The notes under the pieces were generated by a model, which saw nothing but the letters and a program-made list of their open reading frames with translations, did no database searches and was not told the origin of the DNA. The translations under genes and the position numbers were made by a program. Positions 1-9,587 of a stretch of DNA of 64,000 nt are shown piece after piece; within the stretch, counting starts at the first letter, position 1, and the number at the start of each line of letters is the position of its first letter. The stretch covers positions 124,001 through 188,000 of the forward strand of contig JBCCIP010000001.1 of NCBI GenBank assembly GCA_039111475.1, read 5' to 3'. Source of the stretch: JAUIET01 sp039111475 (GTDB taxonomy: Bacteria; Pseudomonadota; Gammaproteobacteria; Pseudomonadales; JAUIET01).

Positions 1-1461
1 AACACGCCAGTGCTAGTGGGCATTGGTACTGCCATGCAAAAACATGATGACCCGGCGCAAAGCCTGGAGGCATCAATGCTTATGGCGCTGGCTGCGCAGC
101 GTGCTGGAGAAGACTGTGGTCAGCCAGAATTACTCACACGATGCGACAGCATTCTGGTGCCCAAAGGCACGTGGAACTACAGCGATCCAGCACGACTGAT
201 TGCGGATGAGATTAACGCTACAGGCGCCAAGACGGTATTGGCAAACATCGGGGTATTGCAACAAACCATCATCACCCGCGCCTGTGAAACCATTCTAAAT
301 GGTGAGCAAGAGTTTGCTCTGGTCTGTGGTGGAGAGACGAAGTACCGCGCAATGCGTGCCTCAAGGCTGGGTATTGATCCAAACGACACGATGCAAACCG
401 ACATTGAACCAGATGAATTTCTGACGATCAGCGATGATATTATTTCGCCGGTTGAAATGGAGCGCGGTATGGCAATGCCGGTCACGCCATATGCCATGAT
501 GGAAAGCGCAATGCGTTACGCGGACGGTGACAGCATAGAGAAAAATCGCCAGGACCTGGGCAGCCTGTACGCGACTTTCAGCGAGATTGCCAGTAACAAC
601 CCTGACGCCTGGATACGCGACAGATTCACTGCTGAAGAGATTGCCTTCGAATCAGAACGAAATCGGATGCTGGCCTTCCCTTATACAAAACGCATGAATA
701 CGCAATGGAACGTAGACCAATCAGCTGCTTTACTTTTTTGCTCGCTGTCAAAAGCGCAGGAGCTGGGCCTTGACCCGGCCAAATTCGTTTTTCCACTGGC
801 GGCCACTGAATCCGACCATATGACGCTTGTGTCCGAGCGCGCAGAATTACATCGTTGCCACGGCGCCGCCATTGCCGGCAAGCGGGTTGCCGAGCTGGCG
901 GAGGTATCGCTGAGCAGTATCGACCTGCTAGACCTATACAGCTGTTTTCCGGCGGCCGTCAAAGCCTACTCCCGTGAGCTCGGAATTGGTAAGGAACGCT
1001 CCTTGGTGGTGGGCGGCAGCATGGCGTTTGCCGGCGGCCCATTGAATAATTTTGTATTGCAGTCGACTGCAACCATGGGGAGATTGCTCAGAAAAGAACC
1101 ACAAAAAATCGGCCTCGTCAGCGCCGTCAGCGGTATGCTTACAAAGCAGGGGTTTTGCGTTTGGTCCGCAACACCGAATCGCACTGGTTTTCAGTACGAT
1201 GACGTCAGTGACGCCACCGCCCGCGCAGTACTTACCACGCCTCTAAACGCGGATTACGCAGGTCGGGCGCGTGTCGCAGGCTATACTGTTAACAGCATAC
1301 CCGGTTTTCCAGATTCGCTGGTGGCGATCTGCGATACGGCTGGTGGCGAGCGCGCCATCGCGACCAGCGACAACACTGTGTTCATTAAAAAGGTTTGCAA
1401 AGAAGAACTGTGTGGGCGGGACGTTTTAGTCAGCGACGGCAGCGAGCTGCATATTGAGTAA
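1..1461 (+). CDS. Thiolase-like acetyl-CoA acetyltransferase (5' end outside window)
   Basis: The reading frame is open from the first base of the window, and the first residues (NTPVLVGIGT) match the usual beginning of SCP2-type thiolases, so the true start codon probably lies just upstream. About 485 residues are visible. The protein resembles the acetyl-CoA acetyltransferase group that carries an extra C-terminal domain of about 100 residues. GGPLNNF and FVLQSTATMGRLLR sit where the thiolase active-site histidine loop would be, and LDLYSCFPAAV replaces the usual NEAF segment. The canonical CxG active-site motifs are poorly conserved, so the substrate cannot be named. It ends 12 bp before ppk1 and may share its transcript. 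Function is inferred from family resemblance only. Confidence 0.7.
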   Translation, partial: NTPVLVGIGTAMQKHDDPAQSLEASMLMALAAQRAGEDCGQPELLTRCDSILVPKGTWNYSDPARLIADEINATGAKTVLANIGVLQQTIITRACETILNGEQEFALVCGGETKYRAMRASRLGIDPNDTMQTDIEPDEFLTISDDIISPVEMERGMAMPVTPYAMMESAMRYADGDSIEKNRQDLGSLYATFSEIASNNPDAWIRDRFTAEEIAFESERNRMLAFPYTKRMNTQWNVDQSAALLFCSLSKAQELGLDPAKFVFPLAATESDHMTLVSERAELHRCHGAAIAGKRVAELAEVSLSSIDLLDLYSCFPAAVKAYSRELGIGKERSLVVGGSMAFAGGPLNNFVLQSTATMGRLLRKEPQKIGLVSAVSGMLTKQGFCVWSATPNRTGFQYDDVSDATARAVLTTPLNADYAGRARVAGYTVNSIPGFPDSLVAICDTAGGERAIATSDNTVFIKKVCKEELCGRDVLVSDGSELHIE

Positions 1462-1473
1462 AGGAAATCGACA

Positions 1474-3600
1474 ATGAGTCGAACAACTAGCAATTTAAGT
1501 GTGGTAGATGGTGGTGGGAGCGACGCAGCTGTTGATCAGCTCGCAGACCTGGATAGCAGCGATCTCTATCTCAATCAGGAATACAGCCGCCTGAAATTCA
1601 ACATGCGCGTGTTGGCGCAGGCTACCAATGATGATGTGCCTCTTCTGGAACGATTGCGCTTCCTGCTGATATTTGCATCCAATATGGATGAATTTTTTGA
1701 GATTCGCCTCGCCGGTCAAAAAAGTCAGATAGAGTTTGGGCGTGAAAATACGGGGCCGGACGGCTACAGTCCGCGCGAAGTCATCAAGGAATTGCACCTG
1801 CAAAGCCATGAAGCGACAATGCAGCAATATCAAATCTGGAATGATGTGTTGTTGCCTCAGCTGGCCAAGCAGCACATTCATTTTCTACCCATTCAAAGCT
1901 GGAACGAGGAACTGCGCAGCTGGACCAAACGCTATTTCAAAACTGAAGTAGCGCCCGTTATCAGCCCACTGGGACTTGATCCGGCACACCCGTTTCCGCG
2001 CTTGGTCAATAAAAGCCTGAACTTTATTCTGTCGCTGAGCGGCAAAGACGCATTTGGCCGCGAAAGCGGGCTGGCGATAGTACCTGCACCCCGAAGTTTA
2101 CCAAGGGTGATAAAAGTGCCCGACGAACTATGCGAACACGGTGACCACTTTATTTTTCTGTCGGCAATTATCGCTGCCAATGTCAGCGATCTGTTCCCGG
2201 GCATGTCCGTGAACGAATGTCATCAATTTCGAGTGATTCGAAATTCTGACCTTGATGTCATCGATGCTGAGGTTGAGGACATTGCCCACGCGCTCAAAGG
2301 CGAGCTGTTCTCGCGCCGATTTGGTTCTGCCGTCAAGCTGGAAGTTGCCGCACAATGCCCTGAAGAACTCAGCAGCTATTTGCTGACGCAATTCAACCTC
2401 AGTGAAGAAGAGCTGTATAAGCACAACGGTCCACTCAACTTGCAACGTGTACTGGAGGCCATTAACCAACTTGATAGACCTGAAATAAGCTATCCGGTTC
2501 TGGTACCAGGAATTCCGAAAAAGATCAGAGAATCGTCCAATATGTTTCAAACCATTGGGCATGGCGACGTGTTATTGCAACACCCCTATCAATCCTTCTC
2601 TCCGGTTATTGATTTGATTCGCCAGGCCGCAAGAGATCCTGATGTTCTTGCGATCAAGCAAACCTTGTATCGCAGCGGAAGCAGCTCGGAAGTAGTGGAT
2701 GCCTTAATTGAAGCTGCCAGGAACGGCAAGGAAGTGACGGCTGTCGTTGAATTGCGCGCCCGTTTCGACGAAGAAGAAAATCTGCATTTCGCATCGCGGC
2801 TTCAGGAAGCAGGCGCGGTGGTAGTGTACGGCGTGCTAACCCACAAAACACATGCAAAAATGCTGCTCATCGTACGCAAGGAAGGGAAACAGTTAAAACG
2901 TTACTTCCACCTGGGAACTGGCAACTACCACGCTGGTAATGCGCGAATGTATACTGATTACAGCTTGTTAAGCGCCCATGAAGAAATGGGCAACGATGTT
3001 CATAAGGTATTTCAACAATTAACTGGCATGGGCCGCGAGATAAAGCCCAAGCATATATTTCACGCGCCGTTCACCATGCAGAAAAAAATGCTGGCGCTAA
3101 TTCACGCGGAGACTGAGTCCGCGTTGCTGGGCAAACCCGCGCGCATTATTTTTAAATGCAATGGCTTGACCGAGCGCAAGATTATCAAATCGCTGTACCA
3201 GGCCTCCGCTGCAGGCGTAAAAATCGATTTGATCGTTAGAGGAATATGCTGTCTGAGACCTGGCATACCTGGGGTCTCAGACAATATTCGCGTAGTGTCA
3301 ATCGTAGGTCGGTTTCTGGAACATTCCAGGGTTTACTATTTCTCCAACGCCGAACATCACGTGTATGCATCAAGTGCGGACCTGATGGATAGAAATCTGT
3401 TGCGTAGAGTTGAAGTTTGCTTTCCAATTTTGCAAAGTAAAATTTCCGAGAGAATCCAGAAAGAACTTGAATTGTATCTAATCGATAATCAAAACAGCTG
3501 GGCGCTGCACGCTGATGGCGAGTATCAGCTGGTAACGCAAGGTCAAAGCAGTGTGACACTAAGCGCACAGTTGGAACTTCTGGAAAAGTACGCGCAATAG
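1474..3600 (+). CDS. ppk1: Polyphosphate kinase 1
   Basis: Reversibly polymerises the gamma phosphate of ATP into inorganic polyphosphate, usually at the inner membrane. The 708-residue length is typical. The N domain begins with YLNQEYSRLKFNMRVL, and the two phospholipase-D-like catalytic domains follow. His460 (in THAKMLL), His479 (in HLGTGNYH) and His617 (in LEHSRVYYF) have the same spacing as E. coli His435, His454 and His592; the first of these is the autophosphorylated residue. AGGAAA sits upstream of the ATG. It lies 12 bp after the thiolase-like gene. A ppx/gppA-type gene is in the window at 7.1-8.0 kb but on the other strand, so this is not the E. coli ppk-ppx operon. Confidence 0.97.
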   Translation: MSRTTSNLSVVDGGGSDAAVDQLADLDSSDLYLNQEYSRLKFNMRVLAQATNDDVPLLERLRFLLIFASNMDEFFEIRLAGQKSQIEFGRENTGPDGYSPREVIKELHLQSHEATMQQYQIWNDVLLPQLAKQHIHFLPIQSWNEELRSWTKRYFKTEVAPVISPLGLDPAHPFPRLVNKSLNFILSLSGKDAFGRESGLAIVPAPRSLPRVIKVPDELCEHGDHFIFLSAIIAANVSDLFPGMSVNECHQFRVIRNSDLDVIDAEVEDIAHALKGELFSRRFGSAVKLEVAAQCPEELSSYLLTQFNLSEEELYKHNGPLNLQRVLEAINQLDRPEISYPVLVPGIPKKIRESSNMFQTIGHGDVLLQHPYQSFSPVIDLIRQAARDPDVLAIKQTLYRSGSSSEVVDALIEAARNGKEVTAVVELRARFDEEENLHFASRLQEAGAVVVYGVLTHKTHAKMLLIVRKEGKQLKRYFHLGTGNYHAGNARMYTDYSLLSAHEEMGNDVHKVFQQLTGMGREIKPKHIFHAPFTMQKKMLALIHAETESALLGKPARIIFKCNGLTERKIIKSLYQASAAGVKIDLIVRGICCLRPGIPGVSDNIRVVSIVGRFLEHSRVYYFSNAEHHVYASSADLMDRNLLRRVEVCFPILQSKISERIQKELELYLIDNQNSWALHADGEYQLVTQGQSSVTLSAQLELLEKYAQ

Positions 3601-3870
3601 GCGAAGAAAACTGACTGAGTTTCCTTTATACCGTTTCCAAAGCCCAGAGATGGCCTACCCCTGAAAGTCGCCTGTCTCTGAGATACCGGGTGTGAAAAAA
3701 ACGGAGTACACCCTGCTTTTGTTGCACTTTTTTTGCGCTAAATGCCTGTTTAGTATTCACCTTGATCGTTGCTCATACGGTTTTTGAATGCGATTAGCCG
3801 CATCAATAATCTTTGTATAAAATTACCATTCTTTGATAAAGACGCTAATAAACGCAGTAAGGAACGCCGT
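3601..3870. other. Spacer between ppk1 and the AAA-SPOR gene, with two hairpins
   Basis: No gene is visible here. Two hairpins lie on the + strand. The first pairs cagaga (3645-3650) with tctctg (3675-3680). The second pairs gggtgt (3688-3693) with acaccc (3708-3713) and is followed by tgcttttgtt, so it could be a weak terminator for ppk1. The reading frame of the next gene is open from about 3769 (TTG), but that extension lacks a ribosome binding site. Confidence 0.35.
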
Positions 3871-5250
3871 ATGATCCTGAATAAAAAACCGACAGACATT
3901 CGAAAGAATGGCCAACCCAAAAGGTTTTTTGCCGGTGCGGGACGCGCGCAGATATTAACTGAAACTGCACGCCTTTTACGCCAGCAATCACCTGCATTGT
4001 GCGTCATTAGCGGGCCGGAAGGCATTGGTAAGACTACGCTATTGGGCGAACTTCGACGTGAGCTGTTTCCATCCATGCATCCGATTTGTATGCATGGACA
4101 TTTTGGAAGCATGGACCGTATGCTTAGAGAACTTGCAGACAGACTGGCACTGAACACCAGCGCTTGCGATGACAGCAAAGAAGTTCTTGATTTAATTGGC
4201 CATCGTCTGTCGTGTTCTGCGGATGGTAAACCGGTGCTGGTTTTGTTTGATGACGCTCACGCGCTGCCTTTGCCTGTCATTCGAATGCTGGTGCAGTTTT
4301 TCCAAACGCACGCACGCAACACAAGAGTGGCCTTGTTTGTGGACAATGAGGCCGTGGATGTTATTTGCAATTTCCTGAAACAGCATTCCTCGCCAACCAT
4401 CACAATGCGCCGCATCGGTCGCTATGAAATTGCGGCCTACCTGCAACATCGTTACTCGCAAACCAAACCGATGTTTGATGACGTCGAACTCGACACTGTA
4501 TTTGCCGCCAGCGATGGCGTGCCGGCTCGCATCAATACACAGGCGGAGTACTTGCTTAAGCAACGTATGATACAAGCAAGCATAACGGAGCAGATCGTAA
4601 GTGCTGGGAACAACGACCCTTTGGCCCTACCCTCCATTGCAGGAGCACCAATGGGCCTTGCCGCTGCAGCTTGCATGCTAATGACTGTTATGGCGCTAAC
4701 CATCGGGACCGCGCTACAGCAAGAGCAAGCAGACTACACAACCGCTTTAGAAACGAACCCAGCAACTCAAACTGAGTTGGGCGAAGAGCAATTCGCAGAG
4801 CTGGACGAAAATTACGAAGTAGAACTGCCTGAAGAGTTTGTTGAGTTCAGCAATCAATTATCTGACGACGAAATTGATTTATTGCAAATAGAACCTAACC
4901 AGTATGTATTGCAGTTTATGGCTGGGGATTCTGAAGAAGACATGCTCGCGTTTGTTGAAGAACATGATGATTTGGACGTTAAGATGTATCGAAGTCTTGC
5001 CGACGGCGAGCCCTGGTATAAAGCTGTCGCAACGGGTTTCGAAGATTCCGAGACCGCAGAAAATGTCATAAACGACTTACCTGCTGATCTGCAAAAAGAA
5101 AAACCTTGGGTGAGAAGCGTGGCGTCCGTACAGCAAGAGATTTTAATCATGGGCGAAGAGCATTTGAGCGAGCCCAAAGACAGCTTTTCATCACTTGAAA
5201 GCTGGATCGCATGGCATCAACCATCACGCGTTGTCGAGCAGCCTATTTAA
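3871..5250 (+). CDS. AAA ATPase with transmembrane helix and C-terminal SPOR domain (DamX-like)
   Basis: The N-terminal ATPase has a Walker A motif GPEGIGKTT at residues 48-56 and a Walker B region VLVLFDDAH at about 122-130. One transmembrane helix lies near residues 257-282, followed by an acidic linker. A SPOR domain (about 342-422) begins YVLQFMAGD and ends KPWVRSVASVQ, like the peptidoglycan-binding end of DamX. The expected topology is a cytoplasmic ATPase with SPOR in the periplasm, at sites of denuded glycan during septation. The ATG at 3871 is chosen because AAGGA lies nearby; a TTG at 3769 would add 34 residues. In many gammaproteobacteria this family sits beside aroK-aroB, but here it is flanked by ppk1 and aceA. 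Confidence 0.85.
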   Translation: MILNKKPTDIRKNGQPKRFFAGAGRAQILTETARLLRQQSPALCVISGPEGIGKTTLLGELRRELFPSMHPICMHGHFGSMDRMLRELADRLALNTSACDDSKEVLDLIGHRLSCSADGKPVLVLFDDAHALPLPVIRMLVQFFQTHARNTRVALFVDNEAVDVICNFLKQHSSPTITMRRIGRYEIAAYLQHRYSQTKPMFDDVELDTVFAASDGVPARINTQAEYLLKQRMIQASITEQIVSAGNNDPLALPSIAGAPMGLAAAACMLMTVMALTIGTALQQEQADYTTALETNPATQTELGEEQFAELDENYEVELPEEFVEFSNQLSDDEIDLLQIEPNQYVLQFMAGDSEEDMLAFVEEHDDLDVKMYRSLADGEPWYKAVATGFEDSETAENVINDLPADLQKEKPWVRSVASVQQEILIMGEEHLSEPKDSFSSLESWIAWHQPSRVVEQPI

Positions 5251-5431
5251 TACACTGTCTGGATCGTGGCTGCATCCTACCGTCTGTCTGCTATTCACAG
5301 AAGAAATGGCGGAAATGATATATATAAATTAGCTAAATCAGCCCAGCTTCCCTAGAATTGGTCGCGCTTCAATGAATGAGTGTATTCGTTGCGGCAGAGA
5401 CATCTACATTCTTTTATTAGCAGGACTGAAC

Positions 5432-7030
5432 ATGGCCAGTTACTCATCTGATATAAACGCTATTCGCGCCCTACGCGACGCCCAACAAGGTCGTTGGAAC
5501 GCGATCAATCCCGAATCTGCCGCTCGCATGCGTGCTCAAAACCGATTTACCTCCGGTTTGGATATTGCTCGCTACACCGCGAAAATTATGCGCGACGATA
5601 TGGCAGCGTATGACGCCGATAGCGCGAACTACACGCAGTCATTGGGTTGCTGGCACGGATTTATCGGTCAACAAAAGCTTATCTCCATCAAGAAGCATTT
5701 TGGCAGCACTAAAAGTCGATACCTGTATCTGTCAGGCTGGATGGTAGCCGCTCTGCGTTCAGAGTTTGGCCCTCTCCCAGACCAGTCAATGCATGAGAAA
5801 ACTTCGGTGCCTGCGTTGATCGAAGAGTTGTACACGTTTTTGAAGCAAGCTGATGCTTGGGAAATGAATCACCTTTTCCGCGATCTGGACGCTGCGCGCG
5901 AAGCCGGCGACGAAGTGAAAGCCAAGGATCTGGAAAATCAGATTGAGAACTATGAAACTCATGTCGTTCCAATCATTGCAGACATCGATGCGGGTTTCGG
6001 TAACGAAGAAGCAACCTATTTGCTTGCAAAGCAAATGATTGAAGCTGGCGCTTGCTGCATTCAAATCGAAAACCAGGTATCCGACGCCAAGCAGTGCGGA
6101 CACCAGGACGGTAAAGTAACGGTTCCTCACGAAGATTTTCTGTCGAAAATTAATGCCTGTCGCTATGCATTCCTTGAGCTGGGTGTTGATGATGGCGTTA
6201 TCGTTGCGAGAACTGACTCCCTGGGCGCCGGCCTGACTCAGAAAATTCCAGTATCGACATCACAAGGTGATCTCGCTCACAAGTACAACGCGTTCCTGGA
6301 AACTACTCCGGTTAACGGGCCCGAAGATGTACAAGAAGGTGATGTTGTTATCAAACAAGATGGCAATCTTGTCAGACCAATCCGTTTGCCTAATGGCTTG
6401 TACAAGTTCAAAGACGGTTCGGGTGAAGACCGGGTGGTTCTCGACTGTGTTACCTCTCTGCAAAACGGCGCTGACCTTTTGTGGATCGAGACTGAAAAGC
6501 CACACGTTGGTCAGATAGCCCAAATGGTAAACCGCGTACGTGAAACCATTCCGGATGCGAAGCTGGTTTACAACAACTCGCCATCGTTCAACTGGACACT
6601 GAGCTTCCGCCAGCAAATTTTTGATCTGTGGGAAACTGAAGGTAAGGACGTGTCCGCGTACCAGCGCGATCAATTGATGAGTGTTGATTACGACGGTTCA
6701 GAATTGGCCGATGCAGCTGATGAAAAAGTACGAACTTTCCAGGCGGATGCAGCGCGCGAAGCCGGTATATTCCACCACTTAATCACCCTGCCAACCTATC
6801 ACACGGCTGCATTGTCGACTGACAACTTGGCGAAAGGATACTTTGGCGATATGGGCATGCTGGCTTACGTGAAAGGCGTGCAGCGCGAAGAAATTCGACA
6901 AGGCATTGCAACCGTTAAGCACCAGGATATGGCTGGCTCAAACATTGGTGACGATCACAAAGAGTACTTCTCAGGCGACCAAGCCCTGAAGGCCTCTGGA
7001 GAAGACAACACCATGAACCAGTTCGGTTGA
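5432..7030 (+). CDS. aceA: Isocitrate lyase, long form
   Basis: Cleaves isocitrate to succinate and glyoxylate in the glyoxylate shunt, which is needed for growth on acetyl-CoA from fatty acids or steroid side chains. The protein has 532 residues, matching the Pseudomonas-type long isocitrate lyase rather than the 434-residue E. coli enzyme. The catalytic loop is KQCGH with Cys222, and DIDAGFGN supplies the metal-binding region. The ATG at 5432 is preferred because AGGA lies six bases upstream and MASYSSDINAI matches the family start; a longer frame opens at 5372. No malate synthase is in the window. A strong terminator follows. Confidence 0.96.
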   Translation: MASYSSDINAIRALRDAQQGRWNAINPESAARMRAQNRFTSGLDIARYTAKIMRDDMAAYDADSANYTQSLGCWHGFIGQQKLISIKKHFGSTKSRYLYLSGWMVAALRSEFGPLPDQSMHEKTSVPALIEELYTFLKQADAWEMNHLFRDLDAAREAGDEVKAKDLENQIENYETHVVPIIADIDAGFGNEEATYLLAKQMIEAGACCIQIENQVSDAKQCGHQDGKVTVPHEDFLSKINACRYAFLELGVDDGVIVARTDSLGAGLTQKIPVSTSQGDLAHKYNAFLETTPVNGPEDVQEGDVVIKQDGNLVRPIRLPNGLYKFKDGSGEDRVVLDCVTSLQNGADLLWIETEKPHVGQIAQMVNRVRETIPDAKLVYNNSPSFNWTLSFRQQIFDLWETEGKDVSAYQRDQLMSVDYDGSELADAADEKVRTFQADAAREAGIFHHLITLPTYHTAALSTDNLAKGYFGDMGMLAYVKGVQREEIRQGIATVKHQDMAGSNIGDDHKEYFSGDQALKASGEDNTMNQFG

Positions 7031-7050
7031 GATGATGCCCTAGCTTGATC

Positions 7051-7087
7051 TGGCCAGCGCGGTGACCTATGCCTCGCTGGCCATTTT
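7051..7087 (+). terminator. Rho-independent terminator of aceA
   Basis: A 9-bp stem pairs tggccagcg (7051-7059) with cgctggcca (7075-7083) and is followed by a short T run (7084-7087). It overlaps the 3' end of the convergent ppx-like gene. There is no T run on the other strand, so it would act mainly on aceA. Confidence 0.65.
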
Positions 7088-7963
7088 CCAAACCAATCCC
7101 TCTCGCAAAGACGCCTGACTCACGTTTAGAGTTTCTATTCTTTGCTCATCCATCAATTCAGCAATGATCGCGATTCCCGGCAGAATCAGCGATTTTCTGT
7201 CGTCATTTAGGAACGGATAATTTAAATCAGCGTAGCGCTTGCGCTTAAGCATATCTTCCAACAGCGAATGCAGCTGCGGGCGGTGAATGCAATAACCGCA
7301 ACCGTGCAAGCCATTCAATATGCGGGCGACCGCTTTCAGCGTACCGGAGCTGCCCCAGGCTGCCTGCCAATGATGTTCATCAAGAATGCAGGCAGGCAAC
7401 TGCACCCACTGGGCTACATCTTCTAACGCTTGCTGAAAGTCGCTTCGGCGTATTAGGGATTCATGAAAGTATTGATCGCGCAGAGTAACGCAGCCCATGG
7501 ACTCACTAAACAAAAGATCAATGCGATCACCACTACCTATTGCAAATTCCGTACTACCGCCACCAATATCGATGACCAAAGCTGACTGCGATAAGTCCTC
7601 TTTACTCTGCACACCGCGGTAAATAAGCTCTGCTTCCTGTTCTCCAGTCAGCACAGTAATTGGTAGTCCTAATACAGCTTCCGCTTTTGCGACGAACTCA
7701 GCCGAATTCCTAGCCTCTCTCAATGCAAACGTGCCAACGGCTTCTACATCGTAAAGGTCATACCAACTCATATGAGCGCGCAGCTCATGAAGGCAGTCAA
7801 AAGCACGTGCCATTGCAGACTGGCTTAGTCGACCGGAATCTATCAAGCCTTCTGCCAGCTGTACTTTACTGCTATAACGATCGTATTCTTCTATACCGTG
7901 TCTGTGTGTACGCGCAATGAGCAGATGAAAACTGTTTGATCCCAGATCAATGGCTGCGTACAT
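7067..7963 (-). CDS. Ppx/GppA family phosphatase (short form)
   Basis: A 298-residue member of the ASKHA-fold exopolyphosphatase / pppGpp phosphohydrolase family. The phosphate-binding motifs are visible: AIDLGSNSFHLL at the N-terminus and VIDIGGGSTEF near residue 140. E. coli Ppx and GppA are about 500 residues and carry extra C-terminal domains; this protein stops after the two actin-like subdomains, as many bacterial short forms do. It may degrade polyphosphate made by the nearby Ppk1 or hydrolyse pppGpp; the sequence alone does not separate these. It is last in a probable djlA-containing operon, 17 bp after djlA, and is convergent with aceA. Confidence 0.88.
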   Translation of the reverse strand: MYAAIDLGSNSFHLLIARTHRHGIEEYDRYSSKVQLAEGLIDSGRLSQSAMARAFDCLHELRAHMSWYDLYDVEAVGTFALREARNSAEFVAKAEAVLGLPITVLTGEQEAELIYRGVQSKEDLSQSALVIDIGGGSTEFAIGSGDRIDLLFSESMGCVTLRDQYFHESLIRRSDFQQALEDVAQWVQLPACILDEHHWQAAWGSSGTLKAVARILNGLHGCGYCIHRPQLHSLLEDMLKRKRYADLNYPFLNDDRKSLILPGIAIIAELMDEQRIETLNVSQASLREGLVWKMASEA

Positions 7964-7980
7964 GGATAGTTTATGAATTA

Positions 7981-8772
7981 TCAGTGGCGCTGTTTGCGGT
8001 GTTTGTCGATCAAGTCGTAAGCCGACTGGATCGCTTGCGACTTCTCGGTAGCAACTGCCAGCATATCATCAGGTACGCCTTGTGCAATCAACTTATCCGG
8101 ATGATGTTTGCTGATTAGTTTGCGATAAGCGCGTTTCAATGTCTTATCGTCGACAGATGGATCCACTCCCAGCGCGGTATAGGCACTGGCCAATTGATCT
8201 TGATGAGAGGGTCCATCGCTTTGGCCGCCTTGAAAGCCGGCTTGCGCGGCAACCATACCCAGCAGTTGCTCAAATTGCTCTCGCGAGAAGCCCAGGCGCG
8301 CAGCAATCTGACCTAAGGCCACATGCTCTGCTTGATCAATACGCTGATCGGCAAACGCCGTGCTTATCAAGGTCACAAGCAGCATGTTTGCCAAGCTGCT
8401 GCGTTGGCCACATTGGCTGGTGAACTCCTGAAGCTCGCCGTCCAATTGAAACTCGCTGGCGGCACCCTCTTTAAACTTAGCAATCGCGTCACGGCGATGG
8501 TCAGCCTGTAGCCCCATACGCTGCATCAGCTGTTCCGCTAACTGAACTTCTTCCTCGCTAACGCGCCCGTCTGCTTTTGCTACGTGCCCCATCAAGCGAA
8601 AAGTGGATTGAAAATACTGCTGCCGCTTGTTGTCCAGATTGCCAAATGGACCCATAACGCCAGGCTGACTCAAGCTGGTCTGTTGAAACAACCAACCGAA
8701 GCCAAATCCCATTAGAGCCCCAAATGGCCCGGCCACCATCAGGCCAATAAGCGCGCCAAGGTATTTCCACAT
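7981..8772 (-). CDS. djlA: DjlA-type membrane-anchored J-domain co-chaperone
   Basis: The N-terminal glycine-rich transmembrane segment (residues 1-30, beginning MWKYLGALIG) is followed by a TerB-like helical domain and a C-terminal J domain. The J domain carries the diagnostic HPD at residues 224-226, which stimulates the ATPase of DnaK. The length of 263 residues is close to E. coli DjlA (271). The protein is inner-membrane anchored with the J domain in the cytoplasm. It starts 6 bp after parA, which suggests one transcript. The ATG start sits directly before the membrane segment, and no alternative is needed. Confidence 0.93.
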   Translation of the reverse strand: MWKYLGALIGLMVAGPFGALMGFGFGWLFQQTSLSQPGVMGPFGNLDNKRQQYFQSTFRLMGHVAKADGRVSEEEVQLAEQLMQRMGLQADHRRDAIAKFKEGAASEFQLDGELQEFTSQCGQRSSLANMLLVTLISTAFADQRIDQAEHVALGQIAARLGFSREQFEQLLGMVAAQAGFQGGQSDGPSHQDQLASAYTALGVDPSVDDKTLKRAYRKLISKHHPDKLIAQGVPDDMLAVATEKSQAIQSAYDLIDKHRKQRH

Positions 8773-8778
8773 AGTGGC

Positions 8779-9540
8779 TTACAACGCTTCGATTTCTTCG
8801 TACAGGCTTTCAAGTTCCTGTGTCAGCTTGTGGCTGGGTGCGAGATAAACCAATGGTGTCGACACCGAATGACTTTCGCGCATTTTTACAGATTGCGAAA
8901 TGCGCGAATCCAGCACGGGTAGTTCCTCTTCAATCAACTCATCAATGATCTCATTGGGCAACCTCGCACGAGATTGATATTGATTGACAACAATGCCATC
9001 AAGTTCGAGATCATCGTTGTGATCTTCCTGTGTTTCAGCCAGGTTCTCCAACAAGGTGTATAAGGCCCTGCGCGAGAAATCATCACAATCAAACGGTATA
9101 AGACAGCGGTCTGCCGCAATAAGTGCTGACAAGGTGAAGAAATTATACGCCGGCGGAGTATCGACAATAATCACTTCATATTCTTGTTCTAAATCGCGCA
9201 GCACATCACGCAATTTATGAATCTTATGCTTTGACTCCAGCTTGGCTTGCAAGTCACCAATACTGGAATCAGCGGCAATCAGGTCTAGATTTTCGAACGG
9301 CGACTCAGTGATAAAGTCATAACTGGCACGACCACCCTTACCCCGGTGCGTAAAAAGATCACGAATGGTTTTCTCAACAACACTCACGTCTTCGCCAAGA
9401 AGGTACTGCGTGCTATTACACTGGGGGTCCAGATCCACCAGCAAGGTTTTCACCTCGCGACTCGCACCGATGGCAGCCAAATTTGTAGCGATGCTGGATT
9501 TTCCCACACCGCCCTTTTGATTAAATACAACGCGAATCAC
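8779..9540 (-). CDS. ParA/Soj-family ATPase, orphan
   Basis: A 253-residue deviant-Walker ATPase. The motif KGGVGKSS occurs at residues 9-16 with the signature lysine at the start of the loop, and VDLDPQCNSTQYL and VIIVDTPPA follow as switch regions. ParA-type enzymes dimerise on ATP and bind DNA or membrane to position cargo. No parB gene or parS-like repeat is visible nearby, so it is not an obvious chromosome or plasmid partition locus. It is the first gene of a probable parA-djlA-ppx operon. Its cargo is unknown. Confidence 0.88.
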   Translation of the reverse strand: MIRVVFNQKGGVGKSSIATNLAAIGASREVKTLLVDLDPQCNSTQYLLGEDVSVVEKTIRDLFTHRGKGGRASYDFITESPFENLDLIAADSSIGDLQAKLESKHKIHKLRDVLRDLEQEYEVIIVDTPPAYNFFTLSALIAADRCLIPFDCDDFSRRALYTLLENLAETQEDHNDDLELDGIVVNQYQSRARLPNEIIDELIEEELPVLDSRISQSVKMRESHSVSTPLVYLAPSHKLTQELESLYEEIEAL

Positions 9541-9587
9541 TGCCCGATCCTTCCCTCTTGCTAAACAAGTAAGGGTATCTGTGTGGC

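Noticed and set aside
8779..9540. Plasmid-type partition locus
   Set aside because: Only ParA is present; no ParB gene or centromere-like repeats were found and the neighbours are chromosomal housekeeping genes.
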